Assembly (NCBI GenBank): GCA_002431915.1
Contig: DJEP01000044.1
Coordinates: forward strand, 1-28,541
Origin: Lachnospiraceae bacterium UBA5895
GTDB lineage: Bacteria; Bacillota; Clostridia; Lachnospirales; Lachnospiraceae
Length of the DNA: 28,541 bases
Direction of reading: 5' to 3'
Shown here piece after piece: positions 14,040 through 22,256 of the stretch. Position 1 is the first letter of the stretch. Each line of letters begins with the position of its first letter. The notes under the pieces were generated by a model, which saw only the letters and a program-made list of their open reading frames with translations, searched no databases and had not been told where the DNA came from. A program made the translations under genes and the position numbers.

Positions 14040-15734
14040 CTACAGTTTTGTATCCCACAATCCTGCAAACGGATCCACAGGAGATATACCTTTAAATTCA
14101 CTTCGTCCCATCAGTTTCTTCACCATTGCATATACAGTTGTGGCATTACAGGTATATGCATTGATATAAGTTCTTACCATCGGTACATCCACCAGATGAT
14201 AAGGATTAGAGAAGGACAGGAACAAGGACGGAAGATCACATACATATTTCGGGGAACTTTCCCCCAAAAAATCATCCCAGGTAATTCTGATGGTCGTCTG
14301 GTTACTTCCTACTTTCATATTCGCGAAATAAATTACCAAATCGGTTTCTTTCTTATAATCTTCCAACGAAAAATCCACATCCGGATACTTACCGTCTTTA
14401 AAATAGCTTACTTCAAAGCCCTCTTTCTCCAATAGTTCTTTGAACAGTGACACTTCCTCCAAAATTCCACTCTCCGGTAATCTTTCATTCGTAATCTGAA
14501 TCAGTTTAATTTTGGGAGTCTTCACCGGCGTTAAGGGTAACAGATTTTCCTTGTTTTTTACCAGCGTAATACTCTGATCTGCGATCCGTTCTGCCACTGC
14601 CTGATGTTCTCTGCTGTGCAGGCAGGACAGTGCCTCCCTGCCGGGAACGGAATTACCGTGATGCAGACCTATGCTCGCCTTTAATGCCAATATTCTGGTT
14701 ACTGCTTCGTCCAGACGTTTATGGCTCAGCAGACCTTTTTTCAAGCCATCCAGCATATATCCGACATCTTCTTTTTGGTTGATCGTAAATAAGAACATAT
14801 CCGCGCCGCGCTCAATACATGCCGGAACCGCAAGATGTCGTGGCATACTACAGGTAAATCCAACCATCTGTGTTGCATCCGTTACAATCAGACCATTAAA
14901 TCCCATTTTTTCCCGTAATACACCCTGCATAAGTTCGCTGCTCAGTGATGCCGGCATGATTTCCTCATCACGGATTTCCGGATGAATTCTTCTGCACAAT
15001 TCCGGCTGTCTGATATGAGAACACATCACCGTCGGTGCACCGTAATCAATAAGTTCCTGATACAGATGTCCATAAGTTGCATCCCACTCTTCTACTGACA
15101 GACTATTAATGCTGCTTATCAGATGCTGATCTCTGTAATCCACGCCATCTCCGGGGAAATGCTTAATTGTGGAGATAAATTTTCTCTCGCGGCACGCATC
15201 TATGTATGCCTTTGCCATTCTCAGAATTCTCTCCGGATCACTTCCATAGGTCCGTACATTCGTAATGGGATTTTCCGGATTTCTGTCGATATCGATAATC
15301 GGTTCAAACGTCCAGTTGACTCCGCACGCGCCGCCTTCCTCACACGCTACCGCTGCAAGGTCATACGCCGCCTGTGCGTCATCCGTTGCCGCGCATCCCA
15401 TGGGGCTTGCCACATAGGTACCATTCGTCAAGCCACCGTTACCGCCGGAACCTCCTCTTTCCAGATTACAGGAAATCAAAAGTGGAATTTTCACTTTTTT
15501 CTGCAGTCTTTCTGAAAAATCATGCATTTTTTCACCGGGAAACGGTCGATACATCACGCCTCCCGGTTCAATAAATTCAAACAAATCCTCCGGTTCACGC
15601 CCAGGTCTGTCCCACAGTATTTCACAGAAAAGCTGTCCGATTTTTTGCTCATCCGACATACCTTCCAATGTGTTTTTTACCCACAGACAGGCATCATCGT
15701 CCAGAAAAAAAGGCTTTTTCTTCAAATCAATCAT
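14040..15734 (-). CDS. GH3 family beta-glycosidase or beta-glycoside phosphorylase with Asp-His dyad
   Basis: 564-residue, signal-less cytoplasmic GH3 enzyme. The N-terminal barrel (about 20-350) carries KHFPGDGVDYRDQH (191-204), with Lys191/His192 for substrate binding and Asp202-His204 matching the NagZ-type catalytic dyad. The nucleophile Asp286 is in LIVTDATQM. The usual NagZ tract KHFPGHG is KHFPGDG here, as in GH3 glucosidases. A shorter C-terminal Rossmann-like domain follows (about 370-564). GH3 enzymes retain configuration, and some members with the Asp-His dyad are reported to use phosphate rather than water. SD AAAGGAG overlaps the RbsC-like stop (translational coupling). Its operon encodes a sugar ABC importer and beta-phosphoglucomutase, which makes the phosphorolytic reading attractive. 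Substrate not known. Confidence 0.86.
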   Translation of the reverse strand: MIDLKKKPFFLDDDACLWVKNTLEGMSDEQKIGQLFCEILWDRPGREPEDLFEFIEPGGVMYRPFPGEKMHDFSERLQKKVKIPLLISCNLERGGSGGNGGLTNGTYVASPMGCAATDDAQAAYDLAAVACEEGGACGVNWTFEPIIDIDRNPENPITNVRTYGSDPERILRMAKAYIDACRERKFISTIKHFPGDGVDYRDQHLISSINSLSVEEWDATYGHLYQELIDYGAPTVMCSHIRQPELCRRIHPEIRDEEIMPASLSSELMQGVLREKMGFNGLIVTDATQMVGFTCSMPRHLAVPACIERGADMFLFTINQKEDVGYMLDGLKKGLLSHKRLDEAVTRILALKASIGLHHGNSVPGREALSCLHSREHQAVAERIADQSITLVKNKENLLPLTPVKTPKIKLIQITNERLPESGILEEVSLFKELLEKEGFEVSYFKDGKYPDVDFSLEDYKKETDLVIYFANMKVGSNQTTIRITWDDFLGESSPKYVCDLPSLFLSFSNPYHLVDVPMVRTYINAYTCNATTVYAMVKKLMGRSEFKGISPVDPFAGLWDTKL

Positions 15735-15739
15735 TTCAC

Positions 15740-16726
15740 TTACTCCTTTTTTCTCATACGATCAAATACACGCTCCGTGTATACATCCAAAATTACTGCT
15801 ACCAGTATAATCACTCCCTTAGATACCATCTGCCAGTAGCTGGATACCTTTAACAGATTCAATCCATTACTGATCAGACCGATTACCAGACATCCAAATA
15901 ATGTTCCTCCTACCGTTCCGGAGCCGCCACCCATAGGCGTGCCTCCGATAACTACCGCTGCAATAATATCCATTACGGTATCTCCACCCAAAGTTGTCTG
16001 TGCTGATGCGACACGTCCGCAGGATACCATAGCCATGATTGCGATAGTAAATCCAAGTAATGCCGAAACGTATACTCTGGTTCGTTCTACATTGATACCT
16101 GATACTCTGGCTGCATCAGGATTTCCTCCTACTGCAATTACATTTCTTCCAAACTGTGTCCTGCTGAAAATAATATGACCGGCTATAATAAATACCAGCA
16201 TCAGCAACACAGAAAACGGAATCGGTCCGACATATCCCTGACCCATAAAAAGGATTCCTTCGTTCAGTCCACTGATGGGCGAACCGTTTGACAAAAGCAT
16301 CAATACGCCACGGAAAATCTGCTGCATAGCCAAAGTTACCAAAAATGGCGGCAATCCGAATTTATTTTCAATAATGGCGTTTGTAGACGAACAGCACACT
16401 GCAATCACAACACAGATGAGCAACAGTAACGGGAACGGCATGCCCGTCTGGCTTAACAGTCCTCCGATGATTCCGATCATGCACATCATATAACCTGCAG
16501 ACAGATCAACGCTGTCCGATGCCAGCAGGAACGTGTATCCCACGCCTATAATTCCGTTTGCAGCGATCTGTCTGATCAGACTCATTAAATTTCCCTTTGT
16601 CAGGAATGTATCCGTTGACAAAGTCAACAGAATGAAAAAGATCATTACCAGCAAAAATGCACGGTTCTGTAAAAAAAAGATTAATAGATTATATTTACCA
16701 AATTTTTTATGATTCTTCTTTTCCAT
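15740..16726 (-). CDS. Sugar ABC transporter permease (RbsC-like, CUT2)
   Basis: 328-residue inner-membrane permease of a ribose/galactose-type importer, probably a homodimer serving the RbsA-like ATPase upstream. It has about eight to ten hydrophobic segments starting at residue 20. The family signature is in FGRNVIAVGGNPDAARVSGINVERTRVYV, with GGTPMGGGSGTVGGTLFG near the end. Length is typical. The ribosome binding site GGAGGG lies inside the last codons of the ATPase gene, and the start follows its stop by 2 nt, so translation is coupled. The monosaccharide-type class implies a small substrate such as a monosaccharide or short glycoside. Confidence 0.95.
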   Translation of the reverse strand: MEKKNHKKFGKYNLLIFFLQNRAFLLVMIFFILLTLSTDTFLTKGNLMSLIRQIAANGIIGVGYTFLLASDSVDLSAGYMMCMIGIIGGLLSQTGMPFPLLLLICVVIAVCCSSTNAIIENKFGLPPFLVTLAMQQIFRGVLMLLSNGSPISGLNEGILFMGQGYVGPIPFSVLLMLVFIIAGHIIFSRTQFGRNVIAVGGNPDAARVSGINVERTRVYVSALLGFTIAIMAMVSCGRVASAQTTLGGDTVMDIIAAVVIGGTPMGGGSGTVGGTLFGCLVIGLISNGLNLLKVSSYWQMVSKGVIILVAVILDVYTERVFDRMRKKE

Positions 16727-16728
16727 TT

Positions 16729-18237
16729 CTAGCCCTCCATTTTCTGCGGTTGTACCAGACCAAACATTTCACTCATGATCTGTTCCGCAGTTGCCTCGCC
16801 TCTATTATGAGCAGCAACAATATGCCCCTCTCTTACTACCATGACTCTATCACTCATTCCCATTACTTCCGGTAAATCACTGGAAATCAGAATGATAGCC
16901 ATTCCCTGTGCTGCAAGCATATTACAGTATTCATAAATTTCGCTTTTGGCTCCGACATCCACGCCTCTTGTCGGTTCATCCAGGATTAATATCTTCGGCT
17001 TCGTAAGCAGTGCTCTGCCTAACATTACCTTCTGCTGATTTCCACCCGATAATGACCAGATAGGAGCCTTGGCTCCGGCTGTCTTCACATGGAGTTTTTT
17101 AATCATGTCTTCGGTATCCGTATCTTCTTTTCGGAAGCTGATGATCCCCGCCTTGCATATCTTATAAAAATAAGACAATGTCATATTCAATTGGACATTC
17201 ATTTTCTTAATAACGCCCTGTCTCAATCGATCTTCTGTCACCATTGCAATTCCGTGATTCAATCCCTGTCGTGGGGTTTTATTTACAACTTTCTCACCGT
17301 CCACCAGGATCTCGCCTTCATCCGCTGGCGCAATCCCATAAATTCCCTGCATAATTTCTGTTCTTCCGGCTCCTACAAGTCCGGCAAACCCCAGTACCTC
17401 TCCGGCTCTCACTTCAAAATTGATATTTTCAAATACATTTTTTTTGCTGAGATTTTTTACTTCCAAAAGGATCTTTCCAGGATTCTGTTCTCTCTTTGGA
17501 TATAAATTTTCTACTTTTCTCCCTGCGATTCCGTCAATCAGATCGTCCATCGTCATTTCTTTTACCTGATGCAGACCGACCATATGACCATCACGGAAAA
17601 TTGTCACTCTGTCCGCAAGGTCAAATACTTCTTCCAATTTATGACTGATAAACAATACCGAGACCCCATCCTGGGTAAGTCTCCGTATGATCTTATACAG
17701 CACTTTGACTTCTTTGTCTGACAGTGCACTGGTGGGCTCATCCATTATAACGATCTGGGAGCCATAGGAAATAGCTCTCGCTATTTCTACCATCTGCATC
17801 TGTGCAGTACTCAGATTTTTAACACTTTCCCTGGGATTCAGATCAATCCCATAATCATCAAATAACTTCTGTGTACGTTCTTCACACAGTTGTGGCATAT
17901 AAATGCCACAACGTGAGAATTGATTGCAACGTCCTATCCATACATTATCCGCCACAGTCATACTGGGAACCAGACACAATTCCTGATGGATCATGGAGAT
18001 TCCTTTTTGAAGCGCATCACTGGGATTTTTGGGTTCATATGTTTTTCCATTCAACAGCATCATTCCTTCATCAGGTGCAAAACTCCCCAGTAATATATTC
18101 ATCATAGTTGACTTTCCAGCTCCGTTTTCTCCTGCCAGAGCCAGGACTTCGCCTTTTTCCAGATCAAAACTGACACGTGTCAATGCATGCGTCGAATAAA
18201 AACTTTTGCTGACATCCTTCACTTCCAGTACTTTCAT
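16729..18237 (-). CDS. Sugar ABC transporter ATP-binding protein (RbsA/MglA-like)
   Basis: 502-residue double-ATPase subunit of a CUT2 importer. The first domain has Walker A GENGAGKS (37-44), the signature-like LSTAQMQMVEIARA and Walker B VIMDEPTSAL. The second has the degenerate Walker A GLVGAGRTE typical of this family, a canonical LSGGNQQKVMLGRAL and LILDEPTRGVD. The start has GGGAGG 8 nt upstream. It is 28 nt behind the binding-protein gene and 2 nt before the permease gene, the usual B-A-C order. The ligand is not shown by sequence; the neighbouring GH3 and beta-phosphoglucomutase genes suggest a beta-glucoside or a glucose-containing sugar. Confidence 0.96.
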   Translation of the reverse strand: MKVLEVKDVSKSFYSTHALTRVSFDLEKGEVLALAGENGAGKSTMMNILLGSFAPDEGMMLLNGKTYEPKNPSDALQKGISMIHQELCLVPSMTVADNVWIGRCNQFSRCGIYMPQLCEERTQKLFDDYGIDLNPRESVKNLSTAQMQMVEIARAISYGSQIVIMDEPTSALSDKEVKVLYKIIRRLTQDGVSVLFISHKLEEVFDLADRVTIFRDGHMVGLHQVKEMTMDDLIDGIAGRKVENLYPKREQNPGKILLEVKNLSKKNVFENINFEVRAGEVLGFAGLVGAGRTEIMQGIYGIAPADEGEILVDGEKVVNKTPRQGLNHGIAMVTEDRLRQGVIKKMNVQLNMTLSYFYKICKAGIISFRKEDTDTEDMIKKLHVKTAGAKAPIWSLSGGNQQKVMLGRALLTKPKILILDEPTRGVDVGAKSEIYEYCNMLAAQGMAIILISSDLPEVMGMSDRVMVVREGHIVAAHNRGEATAEQIMSEMFGLVQPQKMEG

Positions 18238-18265
18238 CGCATACGCCTCCCGAATAAAATAATCA

Positions 18266-19327
18266 CTATTCTGCCGGAGTCATTCCATTTGCCAGCATTA
18301 CATCTTCATAAGTATCCGGAGTAACAATCTGGTAGTATCCTTCTACCTGATTCTTCTTGTCCACTTCTTTTCCTTCAATTGCAGCTTCCACATAATCTGC
18401 GCTGGATACAGCAAGCTGTCTCATTGCCATCAGTACCGTTGCATCCAGTTCGCCGGATTTAAGATAAGACTGACCTGTTGTTGAGCAATCAATCGATACA
18501 ATAATGTAATCATCTGTAGAAGCTCCCTTTGCCTTAATTGCATTGATAATACCCGCTGCCTGCTCATCAGACTGTGTCACAAAGCAGTTGATTTCCGGAT
18601 AAGTCGTCAACATATCTGTTGTAATATCGTATGCTTTCTGTGTGTCAAATTCTGCATACTGGCTTGCTACCAGATGTACTCTGTCAGCATATTCACCTTT
18701 CAGGCAATTTTCTTCAAAGCCCTCATATCTCTGTTCAACAGAAGAAGAACCTGACTGACCATACAAAAAGGCTATCTGTAGTTCCAACGAATCATCTTCT
18801 TTTAACAGATTGTTCAGATATTCTGCCTGTACTTTTCCTGCTTCGTGATGATCACCTGCTACATATGTATAATAACTGTCTTCTCCTGCATTGATTGCCC
18901 TTCCTGCAATAATTACCGGTACTCCCGCTGCTCCCAGTTCTTCAATTGCGGCTGCGGAGCCTTCGGTGTCACATCCCATAATCACTACGGCATCACATCC
19001 CATATTCATCAAAGATTCCATATTATTTAATTCTGTAGATACATCACCATTTGCATTCTGCAGAACCGGTGTCCATCCTCTCTCTAAAGCAACATTTTCA
19101 AAATAATCTGCCATCTGCTTCATTGTAGAATCCATAGAGTTTAAAGAATAACCCACCAGATATCCTTCCGCATTTGTTTCCTTTTCCTCACCGGATGCAA
19201 CAGCTTCCTGATTCTGTGTACCCTGCGATCCATTTCCGGAATTTCCGCTTCCGCAAGCCACTAACCCCATTGCCATAACCCCAGCAGCTACAACTGTCAT
19301 TACCTTGTTTAAAAAAGTTTTTTTCAT
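18266..19327 (-). CDS. Sugar-binding lipoprotein (RbsB-like, periplasmic-binding-protein fold)
   Basis: 353-residue membrane-anchored receptor of the CUT2 importer. The signal peptide ends in lipobox GLVACG, with the lipidated Cys at residue 25, followed by a Gly/Asn/Ser-rich linker. The mature part is a LacI/RbsB-type two-lobe domain, shown by VGYSLNSMDSTMKQMADYFE, GCDAVVIMGCDTEGSAAAIEELGAAGVPVI and CFVTQSDEQAAGIINAI. The start is placed at 19327, where AAAGGAG lies 7 nt upstream; the in-frame extension to 19375 would overlap the preceding stop and has no signal. A possible dedicated promoter (TTACAA / TATATT, 19360-19387) lies upstream and overlaps a dyad. A gene-specific promoter would suit a receptor needed in excess. 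Confidence 0.94.
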   Translation of the reverse strand: MKKTFLNKVMTVVAAGVMAMGLVACGSGNSGNGSQGTQNQEAVASGEEKETNAEGYLVGYSLNSMDSTMKQMADYFENVALERGWTPVLQNANGDVSTELNNMESLMNMGCDAVVIMGCDTEGSAAAIEELGAAGVPVIIAGRAINAGEDSYYTYVAGDHHEAGKVQAEYLNNLLKEDDSLELQIAFLYGQSGSSSVEQRYEGFEENCLKGEYADRVHLVASQYAEFDTQKAYDITTDMLTTYPEINCFVTQSDEQAAGIINAIKAKGASTDDYIIVSIDCSTTGQSYLKSGELDATVLMAMRQLAVSSADYVEAAIEGKEVDKKNQVEGYYQIVTPDTYEDVMLANGMTPAE

Positions 19328-19363
19328 TTCTTTTCTCCTTTCATGAATACCTTCTCTGCAATA

Positions 19364-19392
19364 TACTTTTATCAAACTTCTTTGTAAAAGTA
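19364..19392. promoter_or_regulatory. ACTTTT-N15-AAAAGT dyad upstream of the RbsB-like gene
   Basis: ACTTTT (19365-19370) and AAAAGT (19386-19391) frame 15 nt ending in TTTGT, with one more complementary base on each side. A possible minus-strand promoter (TTACAA at 19382-19387, TATATT at 19360-19365, 16-nt spacing) overlaps it. The same dyad and spacing occur at 20605-20633. One arm lies within the last codons of the 166-aa gene, so chance is not excluded. Confidence 0.4.
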
Positions 19393-19872
19393 AGTATATA
19401 TCTTTCCTTGTATATTGTCAATATACTTTTGCAAAACATTTTTATTTAAGTTTTTGTAATCATGAAATACGCTGGAATATTTTTTTAATTCCTCAGCTTC
19501 TGCTGACACATCTGCTTCTTCAAATATTTCTGATGGTGTCTTTCTGTTTTTATCCATTTCCGCAATTGCTATAACGACGTAGCGTTCCTTCTCACTCCAT
19601 TGTTTTAATAATTTACTGTTATACCAGGATGCCAGTTTCTCGGTTTTTTCCTCATCAGAAGCTTCCTCTGCCATTAAGATTTCTTTTACCACCAGGAACT
19701 GATACAGCTTTTCCGTCATTGGAATCCTATTCGTCATGTACGCCATCAGTATTTTTTCATCTGCGGTTTTCTGTCCTTCCCCATAGGGAAACATTTTCTG
19801 ATAATATTTTTTCCGGTTTGCTTCCTTATCGCCTTTGGATTCAAACTGAAACCATTGCCCTATCCCTGCCAT
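19372..19872 (-). CDS. Unknown 166-residue soluble protein in the sugar operon
   Basis: I do not recognise a family. The protein is predicted soluble and alpha-helical, very rich in Lys and Glu, with no signal peptide or membrane segment and no obvious metal or nucleotide motif. The N-terminus is Gly/Trp/Phe-rich (AGIGQWFQFESKGDKEANRKK). The centre is an amphipathic helix run (about 36-105), and the C-terminus is aromatic (YIDNIQGKIYTYFYKEV). The start is well supported by AGGAGG 7 nt upstream. It sits between beta-phosphoglucomutase (15 nt upstream) and the RbsB-like receptor, in the same direction, so it is expressed with the pathway. A role as an accessory or regulatory protein is only a guess. 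Confidence 0.75.
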   Translation of the reverse strand: MAGIGQWFQFESKGDKEANRKKYYQKMFPYGEGQKTADEKILMAYMTNRIPMTEKLYQFLVVKEILMAEEASDEEKTEKLASWYNSKLLKQWSEKERYVVIAIAEMDKNRKTPSEIFEEADVSAEAEELKKYSSVFHDYKNLNKNVLQKYIDNIQGKIYTYFYKEV

Positions 19873-19887
19873 ACCATAACCTCCTGC

Positions 19888-20529
19888 CTATTTTACGATG
19901 TTTTTCAAATCGCTAAATGTATTTAATGCCCATGTCACATTTTTGTCCCTTGCGGCATCTCCCAGTCCTGCGCTGTCAAATCCTCCCGCTGAAGCTGCAC
20001 TTATTCCGGAACATGCATCCTCCACCACTAGACATTCCGGCACCGCAAGACCTATTTTCCCAGCTGCTTTTAAAAACACTTCCGGATCCGGTTTGGAATG
20101 TGTGATTTCAGTTCCATCACACACCTCATCAAAATAATTCCCCAACCCTATTTTATCCAATATTTTTCTCGTATTTTTACTGGATGAGCCAATTGCTAAA
20201 AGCCATCCTCTGTTTCGCAGTTGTTCCAATGTCGATCGAACATCCTCTTCCAAATCTCCGGGCGACATCCGGTCTAATAATTTTATATAAATAGCATTCT
20301 TTTTTTCTGCCATTTTCTTTTTCTCTGCCGGGGAAAAAACTTTTCCTGCATGCTCCAGTATAATTTCCAGGCTTTCCTCTCTGGACACACCTCGTAGTCT
20401 GCTGCCAATCGTCGAATCAAAGTATATTCCAAATTCTTCTGCCATTTCTCTCCATGCCTGTTCATGGTATCGGTCCGTATAGCATATCACACCATCCAGG
20501 TCAAAAATAATTCCTCTATATTTTTTCAT
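19888..20529 (-). CDS. pgmB: Beta-phosphoglucomutase (HAD superfamily)
   Basis: 213-residue HAD phosphomutase converting beta-glucose-1-phosphate to glucose-6-phosphate. Catalytic Asp10 and Asp12 are in IIFDLDGVICYTD. The cap-domain signature RLRGVSREESL matches beta-phosphoglucomutases and distinguishes them from simple phosphatases. Motif II is AIGSSSKN, and motifs III and IV are in HSKPDPEVFLKAA and CLVVEDACSGISAA. Length is typical. The start has AAAGGAG 6 nt upstream. It opens the eight-gene sugar run, behind a predicted promoter at 20574-20602. These enzymes normally serve inverting disaccharide phosphorylases (maltose, trehalose, kojibiose types), but none is found here. That makes the GH3 gene of the same operon a candidate source of the beta-1-phosphate. 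Confidence 0.93.
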   Translation of the reverse strand: MKKYRGIIFDLDGVICYTDRYHEQAWREMAEEFGIYFDSTIGSRLRGVSREESLEIILEHAGKVFSPAEKKKMAEKKNAIYIKLLDRMSPGDLEEDVRSTLEQLRNRGWLLAIGSSSKNTRKILDKIGLGNYFDEVCDGTEITHSKPDPEVFLKAAGKIGLAVPECLVVEDACSGISAASAGGFDSAGLGDAARDKNVTWALNTFSDLKNIVK

Positions 20530-20573
20530 TTTTTACTCCTTTCTTTTACATTGTCCTATCTTATCTGAATCTA

Positions 20574-20602
20574 AGAATATCATATCGTAATTCCTTTTGC
20601 AA
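20574..20602 (-). promoter_or_regulatory. Putative promoter of the pgmB/RbsBAC-like/GH3 operon
   Basis: On the minus strand, TTGCAA (20597-20602) and the extended -10 TGATATTCT (TATTCT at 20574-20579) are 17 nt apart, about 45 nt upstream of pgmB. The -35 element lies within CTTTTGCAA (20594-20602), a motif that recurs at other control points of the operon. Confidence 0.6.
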
Positions 20603-20604
20603 TT

Positions 20605-20633
20605 CACTTTTGCTAATATATTTTGTAAAAGTG
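20605..20633. promoter_or_regulatory. CACTTTT-N15-AAAAGTG dyad upstream of the pgmB promoter
   Basis: CACTTTT (20605-20611) is mirrored by AAAAGTG (20627-20633), immediately upstream of the -35 element. Spacing and core match the dyad before the RbsB-like gene (19364-19392). It is a candidate operator or activator site. Confidence 0.45.
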
Positions 20634-20640
20634 CGTAAAT

Positions 20641-20672
20641 AAAAACTTCCAGTATCTCTACCAGAAGTTTTT
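20641..20672 (-). terminator. Terminator of the 4-alpha-glucanotransferase gene
   Basis: A 14-bp stem with two G-T pairs (AAAAACTTCTGGTA / TACTGGAAGTTTTT on the minus strand) closes a 4-nt GAGA loop 9 nt past the stop. The stem ends in T-runs on both strands. It isolates malQ from the pgmB operon. Confidence 0.8.
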
Positions 20673-20681
20673 AGCAAAGGC

Positions 20682-22178
20682 TTACAGCCTTCCGTATAAT
20701 TTTGCCATCTTATGAATCTTCTTCGCCAGCTTCGGATCCAGTGCATCCTTATCCATGCGCCACTTCCAGTTGCATCCCAGGGTAGAGGGGATATTGATTC
20801 TGGCGCTGCTGTCCAGCTCCAGATAATCCTGCGCAGGGATAATGGCGGTATCCGCACAGCTGGACAATGCCGCCCGGATGATCTCAAAGCACAGCTTTTT
20901 GTCATTTTTATGTCCCAGATACTTCTTCGCGAACTTCTTATCCTTCTCCGGCATGTTCTGTATAAATCCCACCATAGTGTCATTATCATGGGTTCCGGTA
21001 TAGACCACACAGTTTTTATCATAATTATAAGGCAGATATTCACTGTCGTTTCCGGCATCAAAAGCAAACTGTAAGATCTTCATTCCCGGATATCCGGTCT
21101 TCTTAACCAGGCGGATCACGCTGGGGGTCAGGAAACCGAGATCTTCCGCAATGACCTTCTTTTTACCCAGTTTCTTCTTCATCACATCAAACAATTCATA
21201 GCCCGGTCCCTTCTCCCAGTGACCGTTCTGTGCCGTAGGGTCTCCGTACGGCACGAACCAGTACTCGTCGAATCCCCGGAAATGATCGATGCGGAGTACA
21301 TCGTATAACTGATAGCAATACGCAATTCGCTGCATCCACCAGGCATACTCTGTCTTCTTATGATATTTCCAGTCGTAAAGCGGATTGCCCCACAACTGTC
21401 CGGTCTCGGAGAAGCAATCCGGCGGGCAGCCTGCTACGCCGATAGGACGACCTTCCTTATCTAACTGGAACAGCTTGGGATTTGCCCAGGTGTCGGCACT
21501 GTCAAATGCCACATAGATGGGAATATCTCCTACAATCTCGATACCTTTTTTATTTGCATAAGCCTTCAGTTCTTTCCACTGTTTGGCAAACAGGTACTGC
21601 TGGAAGCAGTAAAATGCAATCTCATCTGAAAATTTCTTACGGTATTTGCGAAGCGCAGACGCTTTTCTCAGACGAATATCCTCATCCCATTCCATAAAGC
21701 AGATGCCGCCGAATGCATTTTTCACCGCCATATACAGCGCATAATCATCCAGCCAGTAGGCATTGTCCGTGATGAACTTCTGGTATTCTGCCAGCTCCGT
21801 CAGTCCCTGTTTTTTCGCATTTTCATAAGCGATCTTCAACACTTTGAAACGGGACAGATAGATTTTCTCATAGTCCACGTAATGTTCGTTGTCTCCGAAA
21901 TCATAGCTGTCGCAGATCTCCTTCGTCAAAAGTCCTTCCTCGATCAGAAGTTCCAGATCGATATAGTAAGGGTTCCCTGCGAAAGTGGAAAAGGACTGAT
22001 ACGGTGAATCTCCGTAACCGGTAGGACCTAGCGGCAGGATCTGCCACAGTCTGTTGCCGGACTTTTCCAGGAAGTCCACAAAACGATAGCTTTCTTTGCC
22101 GAAGGTTCCGATCCCGTACGAAGAAGGGATACTGGATATCGGCAGTAAAATTCCCTGTTTTCTCACGTTTTCTTTCAT
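20682..22178 (-). CDS. malQ: 4-alpha-glucanotransferase (amylomaltase)
   Basis: 498-residue GH77 disproportionating enzyme that transfers alpha-1,4-glucan segments during maltodextrin or glycogen use in the cytoplasm. Family signatures are clear: GILLPISSIPSSYGIGTFG at the N-terminus, LPLGPTGYGDSPYQSFS, GDIPIYVAFDSADTW, the nucleophile Asp in DVLRIDHFRGFDEYW, the acid/base Glu in VIAEDLGFLTP and the third acid in YTGTHDNDTM. Length is normal for the bacterial enzyme. The start has AAAGGA upstream. It is not part of the pgmB operon, because a strong terminator lies between them. Only about 25 nt separates its start from the tRNA-Val terminator, leaving no room for a clear promoter of its own. 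Confidence 0.97.
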   Translation of the reverse strand: MKENVRKQGILLPISSIPSSYGIGTFGKESYRFVDFLEKSGNRLWQILPLGPTGYGDSPYQSFSTFAGNPYYIDLELLIEEGLLTKEICDSYDFGDNEHYVDYEKIYLSRFKVLKIAYENAKKQGLTELAEYQKFITDNAYWLDDYALYMAVKNAFGGICFMEWDEDIRLRKASALRKYRKKFSDEIAFYCFQQYLFAKQWKELKAYANKKGIEIVGDIPIYVAFDSADTWANPKLFQLDKEGRPIGVAGCPPDCFSETGQLWGNPLYDWKYHKKTEYAWWMQRIAYCYQLYDVLRIDHFRGFDEYWFVPYGDPTAQNGHWEKGPGYELFDVMKKKLGKKKVIAEDLGFLTPSVIRLVKKTGYPGMKILQFAFDAGNDSEYLPYNYDKNCVVYTGTHDNDTMVGFIQNMPEKDKKFAKKYLGHKNDKKLCFEIIRAALSSCADTAIIPAQDYLELDSSARINIPSTLGCNWKWRMDKDALDPKLAKKIHKMAKLYGRL

Positions 22179-22202
22179 TGCTTTTGTATTCCTTTGATTT
22201 GA

Positions 22203-22249
22203 TTAAAAAAATAACTATTCAGTACTTTGCCGTCGGCTCTGAATAGTTA
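22203..22249 (-). terminator. Terminator of the tRNA-Val transcript, just upstream of malQ
   Basis: Perfect 11-bp arms (TAACTATTCAG / CTGAATAGTTA at 22212-22222 and 22239-22249) close a 16-nt loop. On the minus strand a T-rich run (TTTTTTT) follows. It ends about 25 nt before the malQ start codon. Confidence 0.8.
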
Positions 22250-22256
22250 CTCATAA

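Noticed and set aside
19411..19428. GTATATTG/CAATATAC palindrome
   Set aside because: It lies in the AT-rich coding end of the 166-aa gene. Short AT palindromes are common there and no second copy was seen.
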